A stretch of 64,000 nt of DNA from Nitrospirota bacterium (GTDB lineage: Bacteria > Nitrospirota > Nitrospiria > Nitrospirales > Nitrospiraceae): positions 372,001-436,000 of the forward strand of contig JBFMAX010000002.1 in the NCBI GenBank assembly GCA_040755395.1, read 5' to 3'. Shown one piece after another: positions 57,396 to 64,000 of this stretch. The notes beneath the pieces were generated by a model. That model was not told the DNA's origin. It searched no databases and saw nothing but the letters and a program-made list of their open reading frames with translations. Both the position numbers and the translations under genes were made by a program. The first letter of the stretch is position 1. Every line of letters begins with the position of its first letter.

Positions 57396-58292
57396 TCAGC
57401 GCCCGGTCATAGACTCCTGCCCGACTTCTGCAGTTTTTCCGGGCAGTGGACCGGGATTGATGAGAATAGGAACATTCAAATTGTCCGGGAGTAGGACGAA
57501 CTTTGCATTTTGGCTGTCGTACAGCTTGAACCGGAGATACTCGGGCGTGAGCGTTTTGGCGATCGTCTCTTGCGCCTTCGCCTGTCCGATCGCGCGGATT
57601 CGCAAGCCTTCCGCTTCTCCTTCAGCGCGAATCCGGATCGCATCGCCCTCTCCTTTCGCCCGCGTGCGGGCGATCTCGGCGTTTTTAGCGGCGATCGTCA
57701 GCTCGAACTCCTTTTGTTCTTTTTCCTGTTCCTTGGCCTGCTTTTGTTCGATGGCGTTCAGGACGAGTTGAGGGAAATCGACATCCGCCAGGGCAATGCT
57801 TTGAATCTCGAGGTGCCGCCCTTTCAGCTTCTCAGTCACCACCGCTTGTACCTTGCTGGCGATCTCAGCACTCCGTTCCGGGACGGTCACCATGTTGTAT
57901 CCGGACACTACGCTTCGCACAGCGGCCAAAAACTCCGGCTTCACGATGCGGGTGTAGAAATCCGTTCCGACCTCATGGGCGAGAAAATAGACCTCTTCCG
58001 GAATAGGCCGAATGATGATCGCCGCCTTGATCAGGACCTGGAGGTCGTCGGCGCTCAGGGCATCGATGTGCTCCGTGTAGCTTTGCCATCGGATGTCGTA
58101 CAGGTAAATGCTGTTCCAGGGTGCACGCCAGTAGAAGCCGTCCTTCAACGGCTCGGGTGAGAGCCCTTCGGAAAACGGGCGCCACATCAACCCTCGGTAG
58201 CCGGGCTGAACACTGGTCCCCGCACAGGCGCTCAACGACAGGATGGCCACAATGACAATCAGCGGCAGGGTATGTGTTGTAGGGTGAGACAT
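57396..58292 (-). CDS. SPFH/band-7 domain lipoprotein
   Basis: This 298-residue protein starts at an ATG at 58292 with GGAGG upstream. A signal segment (LPLIVIVAILSLSAC) ends in a lipobox. The mature part is a prohibitin-like SPFH domain: PGYRGLMWRPFSEGL, DGFYWRAPWNSIYLYDIRWQ and KAAIIIRPIPEEVYFLAHEV. A long Lys/Glu/Ala coiled coil follows (about residues 185-255) and helps form rings. Most SPFH proteins use a membrane helix or hairpin, so a lipid anchor is uncommon. A role in envelope organisation is inferred. It lies upstream of the kinase gene, in the same direction. Confidence 0.82.
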   Translation of the reverse strand: MSHPTTHTLPLIVIVAILSLSACAGTSVQPGYRGLMWRPFSEGLSPEPLKDGFYWRAPWNSIYLYDIRWQSYTEHIDALSADDLQVLIKAAIIIRPIPEEVYFLAHEVGTDFYTRIVKPEFLAAVRSVVSGYNMVTVPERSAEIASKVQAVVTEKLKGRHLEIQSIALADVDFPQLVLNAIEQKQAKEQEKEQKEFELTIAAKNAEIARTRAKGEGDAIRIRAEGEAEGLRIRAIGQAKAQETIAKTLTPEYLRFKLYDSQNAKFVLLPDNLNVPILINPGPLPGKTAEVGQESMTGR

Positions 58293-58339
58293 GGCATCCT
58301 CCATAGACGTCAGGGAAAGGCAGGCGCAGCGACCCGGGA

Positions 58340-58681
58340 TCAGCGTCCGTTGGCGGCCAGTTCAAGATGCATGTCGGCGAGGCGCTCCCGTTCTTGAGCC
58401 GCGTTCCGATAGAACTCAACCAACAGTTTCGTCCCGCCCACCCATTCCGAGTCCGGCCCGAACAGCCGTTCGTACACCGCCACCCGTTCAGCCAACTCAT
58501 CGGCCTTGAGCCTCAGCAGAACAGCTTCGCGACTATAATAGCTCGCGATTTTCCATTGGTCTTGCGAGGGGTCAGGGGAAGACAGGTCGAGCGGCGCAGA
58601 GGTTCTTGCGCAGCCGAGCGCGACAAGCGACAGGAACAGAACGAAGACGCCGATGCGGTTACACGGGCATCCTTTGTTCAT
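58340..58681 (-). CDS. Small lipoprotein of unknown function
   Basis: A 113-residue lipoprotein from the ATG at 58681 has the signal segment IGVFVLFLSLVALGC with lipobox LGC. The mature part is helical and charged (IASYYSREAVLLRLKADELA, then AQERERLADMHLEL). It overlaps the upstream gene by 23 bp and lies 47 bp before the SPFH lipoprotein gene, so the three genes are probably one transcript. I do not recognise a family. Confidence 0.65.
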   Translation of the reverse strand: MNKGCPCNRIGVFVLFLSLVALGCARTSAPLDLSSPDPSQDQWKIASYYSREAVLLRLKADELAERVAVYERLFGPDSEWVGGTKLLVEFYRNAAQERERLADMHLELAANGR

Positions 58682-58958
58682 GCTCGCACCGCTCGCCGAT
58701 CTCTGGCGAGCCGGAAGGGGCTGGGTCGGAAGGGTCACCGGACAGGAAAAGCACTTCATAGTCCCACTGGTGCGCTACCAGTTCGATCCGTTCCTGCTTC
58801 CGCAGCCGCATGAGAACGTCGAGAAGCATCTGCCAGGTGCAGTCGGGCAGCCTACACGCGATGTCCAAGAACATGAGTCTCCGGTGGCGATGCAGAAGAG
58901 CCAAAATCCGATCCGCAAGTCCGGTGCGAGGCACAGGTCCGTCACGTGCATTCATCAT
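58659..58958 (-). CDS. Small winged-helix-like protein of unknown function
   Basis: A 99-residue protein from adjacent ATGs at 58958/58955 follows a GGGGGAA stretch. The core is helical with an HTH-like spacing (LADRILALLHRHRRLMFLDI, then TWQMLLDVLMRLRKQERIEL) and a wing-like end (HQWDYEVLFL). This suggests a small DNA-binding protein, but I cannot assign a family. The tail is acidic and disordered. It overlaps the lipoprotein gene by 23 bp and could regulate this small envelope operon. Confidence 0.55.
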   Translation of the reverse strand: MMNARDGPVPRTGLADRILALLHRHRRLMFLDIACRLPDCTWQMLLDVLMRLRKQERIELVAHQWDYEVLFLSGDPSDPAPSGSPEIGERCEHEQRMPV

Positions 58959-59055
58959 CGTGTGTTCCCCCGAAGGTGTCGGGGCCGGAGCCGTAATGTG
59001 CCGGAGGAATTCCTGAGAAAGCCGGCGTCGACAGTATTTCCTCCACGGCACCTGC

Positions 59056-59862
59056 TCAATTGCTCTGAAGTCCAGCCTCTAACTCATTCGATGATACGGC
59101 TTCAAATCCATACTGCAGGAGGAGTTTCTGTATGCGGGTGCTCATGATGAAAACGAGAAATTCCTGCGCGACAGGAAGAGCCGACTTCCGACAGGTCCAG
59201 ACCACCGCTGCACCGAACCGGACCATTGTTTCGCCTGGAACTACCTCCATGAGGCGTAACTCGCCGCCGTTGAGGGCGTCCGCGCGGTAGACGATGCCCA
59301 TGTCGGCCGCCCCGGTACGAACCAGATGCAAGATATCGCCTGTATGTTGGGCATAGCGAAGGTGGAGACGGCTCCTGTACGCCTGGTCGAGCTTGGCGAG
59401 CGCACGCGCCGTAATCTTTCCCAATGCGGAGGTCTTCGGGTCGGCGACGGCGATGCGGGTTGTTCCATTCGGCAGCACATCGTGAAAGGAGATCGGAGTT
59501 GCCGGCGAGGCCGCCGACATGACGAGGACGAGAGGGGCTTGCGCGTAGATCCGAGGTTCGCCGAGAGTCAGTCCTTTCTTGTGCAGGGTCTCGACTTCCT
59601 CAGCGGCCCCAGGAAGGAACACATCGATCGGTGCGCCCTGTTCAATTTGTCGGCGAAGCGCTGCCGACGGACCGTATACGACGTGTACCGTCGCGCCATA
59701 TTCTTGCTCGAACATCGGGATGATTTTTTGGAACGCCGCCTTCAAGCTCGGAGCCGCCCCGACCGTCAGGGGTTCAGCTTGAATCGGCTCCCCCGCTGCG
59801 GCGGCGCCTGCTAGTCCTCCCATGAACGCTATTGTCATGCCGAATGTCCGCAATCCCACCAT
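59056..59862 (-). CDS. modA: ModA-type molybdate-binding protein
   Basis: This 268-residue periplasmic binding protein has a signal peptide (MTIAFMGGLAGAAAAGEPI). The body matches ModA: VGAAPSLKAAFQKIIPMFEQ, a pocket-region motif ALRRQIEQGAPIDVFLPGAA, then PLVLVMSAASP and TGAADMGIVYRADAL. ModA delivers molybdate (or tungstate) to ModBC. No modB or modC is in the window, so either they are elsewhere or this is an orphan. A truncated copy of the gene start lies at 60876-61031, and the upstream regions of both are also related. Confidence 0.85.
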   Translation of the reverse strand: MVGLRTFGMTIAFMGGLAGAAAAGEPIQAEPLTVGAAPSLKAAFQKIIPMFEQEYGATVHVVYGPSAALRRQIEQGAPIDVFLPGAAEEVETLHKKGLTLGEPRIYAQAPLVLVMSAASPATPISFHDVLPNGTTRIAVADPKTSALGKITARALAKLDQAYRSRLHLRYAQHTGDILHLVRTGAADMGIVYRADALNGGELRLMEVVPGETMVRFGAAVVWTCRKSALPVAQEFLVFIMSTRIQKLLLQYGFEAVSSNELEAGLQSN

Positions 59863-60095
59863 AAAGAGCGTGTTCCTCTTCCTAAGAGGGGCTTACCAGT
59901 GATACATGACTTGAATCGATTCTCGTTGCCGGAAATGCGAGCGATCAGAACGAGTGATTCTCAATCGAGAAGGAATACAGCAAGATCGATACCAAACAGG
60001 TATCCGTTCGATAGGCTGTCAAAAGCACTCCAACCGACGCATTTCTCGTGGATTCACCAGTGGGGTCGGGCCAGACGCCCAACCCACGCCTCCTC

Positions 60096-60132
60096 GGAAT
60101 TGTGAAATTTCGCACAATGCGCTCTGAGCGCA
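60096..60132 (+). repeat. Enhancer-like palindromic repeat, copy A
   Basis: This 37-bp block contains the perfect palindrome TGCGCTC-T-GAGCGCA (60118-60132). It matches copy B (61277-61313) at 30 of 37 positions. A sigma-54-type promoter begins 117 bp downstream. Confidence 0.65.
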
Positions 60133-60248
60133 AAGTCATAATTCGCGATCTTCGGCATCGCGCTTCGAGACGAACCAGACAGCGTTCTCAACGCAATTGT
60201 ACGCGATAAGGTGCGCCTATCCTGCCCTTGCTTACCCCTGAATGACGA

Positions 60249-60265
60249 CTGGCAAGTACTTTGCT
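60249..60265 (+). promoter_or_regulatory. Sigma-54-type promoter (copy A)
   Basis: CTGGCAAGTACTTTGCT fits YTGGCACGRNNNTTGCW with two mismatches and has exact GG-N10-GC spacing. It reads toward the broken response-regulator gene at 60377. The same 21-bp block recurs with three changes at 61437-61457. Confidence 0.65.
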
Positions 60266-60376
60266 CCGTCCCAATCCAATCGAATGATCCTCCTAGGCCG
60301 CGATCGAAGTGAGGCACGCGGGATCTGCAGAGAAAAAGACCGATCACTGCTTCTATCACCTGAGGAACGGGACACG

Positions 60377-60632
60377 ATGCCGGGGACCGGCTTTATCACC
60401 GATGATCACCCCACCATCCGCGAGACGATCATCAAACGGGTGTCTCGGCGGCCGCACGTGGTCGTCGGCTTTGACTTCGTGAGGCGATGCTCACTGCGCT
60501 CGAACGCATAGTCCCTGATCTCATTCTCCTTTGACTTGGAGATGCCGGGACTGTCCCGCCTGGAGACATTGAAAGCGGTTCGTCATAAATCTCCCTGGTC
60601 GCCACATGGCTTATCCCGCCAGAGAAATATCT
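60377..60632 (+). pseudogene. Broken NarL-type response-regulator gene
   Basis: The ATG at 60377 follows GAGGAACGGG. The first frame gives ITDDHPTIRETIIKRV and HVVVGFDF, the start of a NarL-family receiver. A frame change then gives EAMLTALERIVPDLILL and a stop codon. A second change gives FDLEMPGLSRLETLKAVRHK, which contains the phospho-acceptor region. After that the receiver is lost, and no LuxR HTH follows. At least two frameshifts plus a truncation are present. Confidence 0.75.
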
Positions 60633-60810
60633 GAGGAAGGGATCGAAAGCGCGGAGACCAGCCAGGCGCTGAAGGAATTCATTTGGCGAGAGCGTCAATC
60701 CCGAGAAGACCGCGTCTCAATATGGTGGGTCAGCATCGAGATGGTCATGATCTTTCTCATTCTAGTCTTGCTCCTGATCCAAGTTGTATTTTCCGGGCCG
60801 AAAAACAGAC
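60606..60810 (+). other. Remnant or small membrane-protein frame
   Basis: A frame from the ATG at 60606 encodes an amphipathic, charged segment (SQALKEFIWRERQSREDRVS) followed by one strong membrane helix (MVMIFLILVLLLIQVVF). Beyond this the frame runs antisense through the modA remnant and is not meaningful. There is no ribosome site. It may be the remains of a small membrane protein. Confidence 0.3.
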
Positions 60811-60875
60811 ATCCACCTGAAAGCGCTTGGTACCACCACGCTTTGCCCCTTTTCAACATTCGATCTGCCGCACTG

Positions 60876-61031
60876 CCGTTGAATCAATTCATTCTTCACC
60901 GTACTGAAGAAGCTTTCCGCCGCCGCCCTCAGCGTCAGCGTTTCAGCCTGAACGGACTCCCCTGTCACAACGTCGCCTGCGAGTCCGCTCACGGCAGCCA
61001 TCGCCATGCTGAATTTGCGAATTCTCGCCGT
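60876..61031 (-). pseudogene. Truncated modA copy (N-terminal fragment)
   Basis: About 50 residues on the minus strand resemble the start of the intact ModA at 59862: RIRKFSMAMAAVSGLAGDVV and then GESVQAETLTLRAAAESFFS, against VGLRTFGMTIAFMGGLAGAA and GEPIQAEPLTVGAAPSLKAA. There is no start codon in the right place, and the similarity stops after ~50 residues. It is the counterpart of modA in a duplicated block that includes the upstream palindrome. Confidence 0.7.
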
Positions 61032-61276
61032 GGTACTCCTCGCTCCTGTTCTATCCGCACTGGCGTCAAGAGATTGGTCCTGATCGAAGCAAAGATGCCC
61101 ATCGGTCCTCCTTCTGACGAGTCCGATGGGCCGGAATGTCGGCGATCGAAATGGATCACGCAAGATCAATACCGATTGTCGTCTCCATTCGATTCGTGGA
61201 AGACACCCAGTCCAACCGCGGCATATCCAACGAGTTCAGTACCGCCTCAGGACCATCCGCATAGCCGCGCCAGGGT

Positions 61277-61313
61277 GGAATTGTGAGATGTCGCGCGATG
61301 CGCGCAGTGCGCA
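61277..61313 (+). repeat. Enhancer-like palindromic repeat, copy B
   Basis: This 37-bp block contains TGCGCGCAGTGCGCA (61299-61313), an inverted repeat with one mismatch pair. It lies 128 bp upstream of the second sigma-54-type element. It is a diverged copy of 60096-60132. Confidence 0.65.
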
Positions 61314-61440
61314 ACTGCGCGCCCTCGATTCCCCAGACTTAACTAGCCAGATGAGTACCAGAGAGCGATGAGCGCAATTACGCCAAGAAATCGCGGGCAT
61401 CCTGGTCCTCCCAACCCCGCACGTCGAATAAAGACGACGA

Positions 61441-61457
61441 CCGGTAAATACTTTGCT
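61441..61457 (+). promoter_or_regulatory. Weak sigma-54-type promoter (copy B)
   Basis: CCGGTAAATACTTTGCT keeps the GG-N10-GC spacing and the TTGCT -12 element, but the -24 element is degraded. It lies just upstream of the RND-type gene at 61471, which would have a very short leader without a ribosome site. Confidence 0.4.
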
Positions 61458-61470
61458 ACAGACTTGGCGT

Positions 61471-62988
61471 ATGAACCAGATTGTCCTCATCGCCCTACGC
61501 AGACCGTACACCTTTGTCGTTATGTCGATCCTGATTGTGCTGTTTGGAGGCATGACAGTGCTCCACATGCCGACCGATGTCTTTCCGAACATTTCGATTC
61601 CCATCACCTCCATAGTCTGGGACTACGCCGGCTTGCTGCCGGCGCAGGTAGAAGGGCGGATTACCTATATGTTCGAGCGCGCCGTGACCGCGACGGTGGA
61701 AGGCATCAAGTACATGCACAGTCACTCCTACTACGGCTTCAGCATCACCAATATCTTTCTGCAGGACGGCGTGGACGTGGGCCGGGCCGAAGCGGATATC
61801 ACGGCCATTGCCCAGCGGGTCGTCAAGTGGCTGCCGCCGGATATTTCGCCGCCCATGATCATGCGGCTGGCCCCCTCCGCGATTCCGGTGGCCATGCTCG
61901 AAGTGAGCGCGGACCACATGACTCCCGCGGAACTCTACAACCTCGCCTACATGCGCATCCGCCCTCTGCTGGTGACGGTGCCGGGGGCGATCCTGCCACA
62001 CCCTTACGGAGGGCAGGACATGCAGGTGATGGTCAATCTCGATCAGCAGAAGTTGCTCGCCCGCCACCTCTCGCCGGCGGATGTCCACGACATCCTCATG
62101 CGGCAATACCGCGTGCTGCCGTCCGGCGACATTAAGATCAAACAGACCGACTGGATCGTTCAGACGAACGCCTCCCCGTTGCGGATCGAGGATTTCGAAA
62201 ATATTCCGATCAAGCGGGACGGCAACAAGTTCATCTATCTGCGCGACGTCGCGACGGTACGTCTGATGGGCCGGGTGCAACAGAACGCGGTGCTGGTGAA
62301 GGGCAAGCAGATTGTCATCATCGTCGTGATGAAGAGCACGGAGGCCTCGACCCTGGCGGTGGTGGACGGGATCAAGAAGATGATTCCGCGCGCCGAGCAA
62401 GTCGTTCCGGAGGGAGTCAAGATCCGGCTCCTCGACGACGCCTCGACCTTCGTCAAAGACGCCATCTCGGACGTCGTGCACGAAATGCTGACCGCCGGGG
62501 TGCTGGTCGGGCTCATCGTGCTCTTGCTGCTCGGCTCCTGGAGGGCTACGGCCATCGTGTGGACCTCGATTCCGCTGTCCATCCTGACCGCCGTCATCGG
62601 CCTGCATTGGCTCGGAGAGACGATCAACGTCATGACCTTGGGTGGGCTGGCGCTGGCCGTCGGCATTCTGGTCGATGATGCGACCGTGATGATCGAGAAT
62701 ATCGACCGCCATCTCGACATGGGCAAGCCGCTGGAGACGGCGATCATCGACGCCGCCAATCAGATCGTCGTCCCGACGTTCGTCGCCACCCTGTGCATCG
62801 CGATTGCTTGGATCCCGCTTTTCGGGCTCACCGGCGCTTCCGGCTACCTGTTTAAGCCCATGGCGGAGGCGGTCATCATCGCGATGCTGGCTTCCTTCGT
62901 CCTGTCGCGCACGCTGGTGCCGACGATGGCGAAATACATGATGACGGGACACCACGACGGAGAATCGGCACATGCCGCCGGTGCATGA
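61471..62988 (+). CDS. N-terminal half of an RND efflux pump
   Basis: 505 residues match only the first half of an AcrB/CusA-type inner-membrane pump (full length ~1030). The start MNQIVLIALRRPYTFVVMSI is the usual first helix. The porter region follows (YGGQDMQVMVNLDQQKLLAR), then helices 2-6 with the proton-relay pair in GILVDDATVMIENIDRHL. The frame ends soon after helix 6. The second half, with helices 7-12 and its proton-relay lysine, is absent. No membrane-fusion or outer-membrane partner is adjacent. It is probably a non-functional remnant, or a half-pump that needs a partner. Confidence 0.8.
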   Translation: MNQIVLIALRRPYTFVVMSILIVLFGGMTVLHMPTDVFPNISIPITSIVWDYAGLLPAQVEGRITYMFERAVTATVEGIKYMHSHSYYGFSITNIFLQDGVDVGRAEADITAIAQRVVKWLPPDISPPMIMRLAPSAIPVAMLEVSADHMTPAELYNLAYMRIRPLLVTVPGAILPHPYGGQDMQVMVNLDQQKLLARHLSPADVHDILMRQYRVLPSGDIKIKQTDWIVQTNASPLRIEDFENIPIKRDGNKFIYLRDVATVRLMGRVQQNAVLVKGKQIVIIVVMKSTEASTLAVVDGIKKMIPRAEQVVPEGVKIRLLDDASTFVKDAISDVVHEMLTAGVLVGLIVLLLLGSWRATAIVWTSIPLSILTAVIGLHWLGETINVMTLGGLALAVGILVDDATVMIENIDRHLDMGKPLETAIIDAANQIVVPTFVATLCIAIAWIPLFGLTGASGYLFKPMAEAVIIAMLASFVLSRTLVPTMAKYMMTGHHDGESAHAAGA

Positions 62989-63239
62989 GCGCAATGGGGG
63001 CCGGATACACCTCCATCGCTGAATGTTGTCGTCCTTTTCGGAGGGGGGTGAGTGCTGTCCGATGGTCTTCCTGCGACGGCCCGAAAAACCGCAAGCTAAA
63101 CCGTCATCTGTTCAGTAGCTGGTTAGGTTGAACGGGACACACTGCTGAGACGTCCTCTTGTGATTTAAGAATGATGGGCAGAGAAAGCCTATCCTCTGCG
63201 AAGCTCAGAGCAAATAACTTAGAAGGAGGCGCGGGCACC

Positions 63240-63545
63240 ATGAAAATGCTGATCATCGTGGCTCGGGACTCCATGTTGGAGGAACTGGAGGCGCTGTTGC
63301 ACGATACCGGCGTCAAAACGTATACCGTGCTGAGCAATGTCAAGGGTGAAGGTTTAACCGGGAAAGTATACGGGACGTTCCTCCAGCCCGATATCAATTG
63401 CATTATCTTTTCGGCTCTCCCATCTGATCAAGCCAACAGTGCGGTCAAAGCGCTTCAAGCGCATTACGCGGCACGTGTAAAGGCCGCACGTGGGCAGCCT
63501 ATTCCGGTCAAAGTGTTTACTTTCCCTTGCGAGGAACACGTATGA
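63240..63545 (+). CDS. PII-like signalling protein associated with metal RND pumps
   Basis: This 101-residue protein starts at an ATG at 63240 behind AAGGAGG. It has a ferredoxin-like PII pattern: MKMLIIVARDSMLEELEALL, then GVKTYTVLSNVKGEGLTGKV and a C-terminal strand PIPVKVFTFPCEEHV. Compact proteins of this kind are often found next to heavy-metal RND systems, as here next to the half RND gene. It lacks the long T-loop with the uridylylated tyrosine of GlnB. Metal or nucleotide sensing is a guess. Confidence 0.7.
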   Translation: MKMLIIVARDSMLEELEALLHDTGVKTYTVLSNVKGEGLTGKVYGTFLQPDINCIIFSALPSDQANSAVKALQAHYAARVKAARGQPIPVKVFTFPCEEHV

Positions 63546-64000
63546 CGTTCCAGGTTAGGACCGCCCACTCTTCTCATGGCAGGAGTGTCTGATGAACATT
63601 CTGAGCGATCAATGTTGTTCCTCCTTGGGGCCAGAATCGCCATATACTGGCCGCTTGAATTCCCTCGCGTCATGGAATCTGCAACACGGGGCAAAAGTTG
63701 TGCCGGGCCGATGAACAGTTACCGACCAGCGTAAAAGCCTCGCGAGTTTTTCAGAGCAACAGGAGGACAAAGTAACGCAGGTGGGGATCACCGCAGATTC
63801 GAACCTAACGAGCACATTCGGAACCGTGTCAGCCCAATACCCACCATTTCTAAGGAGTCCTCTAGATTTCTTGCCAAGCTGGAATGGGCCAACGCCTCGA
63901 GCAAAGGCGTGCACTATCGCACGATGCGCGCAGTGCGTAGCTACACGGCTGCACGACATCATTTTGCGGACATGGCGATTCAAGTGTAAACCAAACAGTG
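63546..64000. other. Gene-free right edge with palindrome copy C
   Basis: No intact gene was found. At 63917-63939 the core of the duplicated palindromic block recurs (palindrome TGCGCGCAGTGCGTA at 63925-63939). Any sigma-54 promoter at the spacing seen in copies A and B would lie just past the window end. Confidence 0.5.

Noticed and set aside
63796-63805. tRNA T-loop-like motif GATTCGAACC
   Set aside because: The flanking bases do not form a T-stem, and no acceptor or anticodon stems can be drawn around it.

Overview
The window is GC-rich bacterial DNA, apparently from a chromosome. The gene content fits a Nitrospira-like nitrite oxidiser (phylum Nitrospirota): a NirK-type copper nitrite reductase beside a Crp/Fnr regulator, pyruvate phosphate dikinase, acetyl-CoA synthetase, a cytochrome-like DUF3365/Tll0287 protein, two FecI/FecR/TonB-receptor systems and many small lipoproteins. 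The lineage is an inference from gene content and gene style; no rRNA or tRNA gene was found to anchor it.

Layout. 0-9 kb: two iron-type surface-signalling systems on the minus strand. One is a cut-off receptor with fecR and fecI. The other is complete (tonB-fecI-fecR-receptor) behind a good Fur-box candidate. A ZIP metal permease lies between them. 9-13 kb: proC, an exported HEAT-repeat protein and its partner, a large palindromic repeat, and a PIN toxin with a putative antitoxin. 13-19 kb: a lipoprotein operon (LPP20, COG3014, LpoB-like, LPP20-like), a 56-residue protein and a caspase-fold TPR protein that lacks its catalytic cysteine. 19-33 kb: acs, then a long minus-strand run with ribE, a 38-residue membrane protein, an MFS transporter, an esterase, ribD, ppdK, a membrane protein, glyS and glyQ. 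33-37 kb: an Rrf2 regulator and a complete sulfate ABC transporter. 38-43 kb: an osmotic and sodium group (mannosyl-3-phosphoglycerate phosphatase, MscS, a CPA1 antiporter and an NhaD/ArsB-type antiporter). 43-50 kb: transketolase, Crp/Fnr, NirK, an outer-membrane protein, a solute-binding lipoprotein and a DUF3365 heme protein. 50-59 kb: an outer-membrane protein, a decayed DUF3365 gene, TPR and lipoprotein genes, two response regulators (one sigma-54 dependent), a histidine kinase, an SPFH lipoprotein and modA. 59-64 kb: a decaying region with a broken response regulator, a truncated copy of modA, a half-length RND pump and a PII-like protein.

The least explained signals are these. (1) A duplicated regulatory module beside modA: a palindrome about 130 bp upstream of a GG-N10-GC sigma-54-type promoter, near an NtrC-family gene, with a third palindrome at the right edge. 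(2) Several unrelated tandem arrays with the same 7-bp period, mostly intergenic but one inside the transketolase reading frame. (3) A roughly 200-bp palindromic element with two hairpins that differ by a compensatory base-pair change. (4) A caspase homologue without its cysteine. (5) The gene group around NirK. All function assignments come from reading the sequence; no database search was run.
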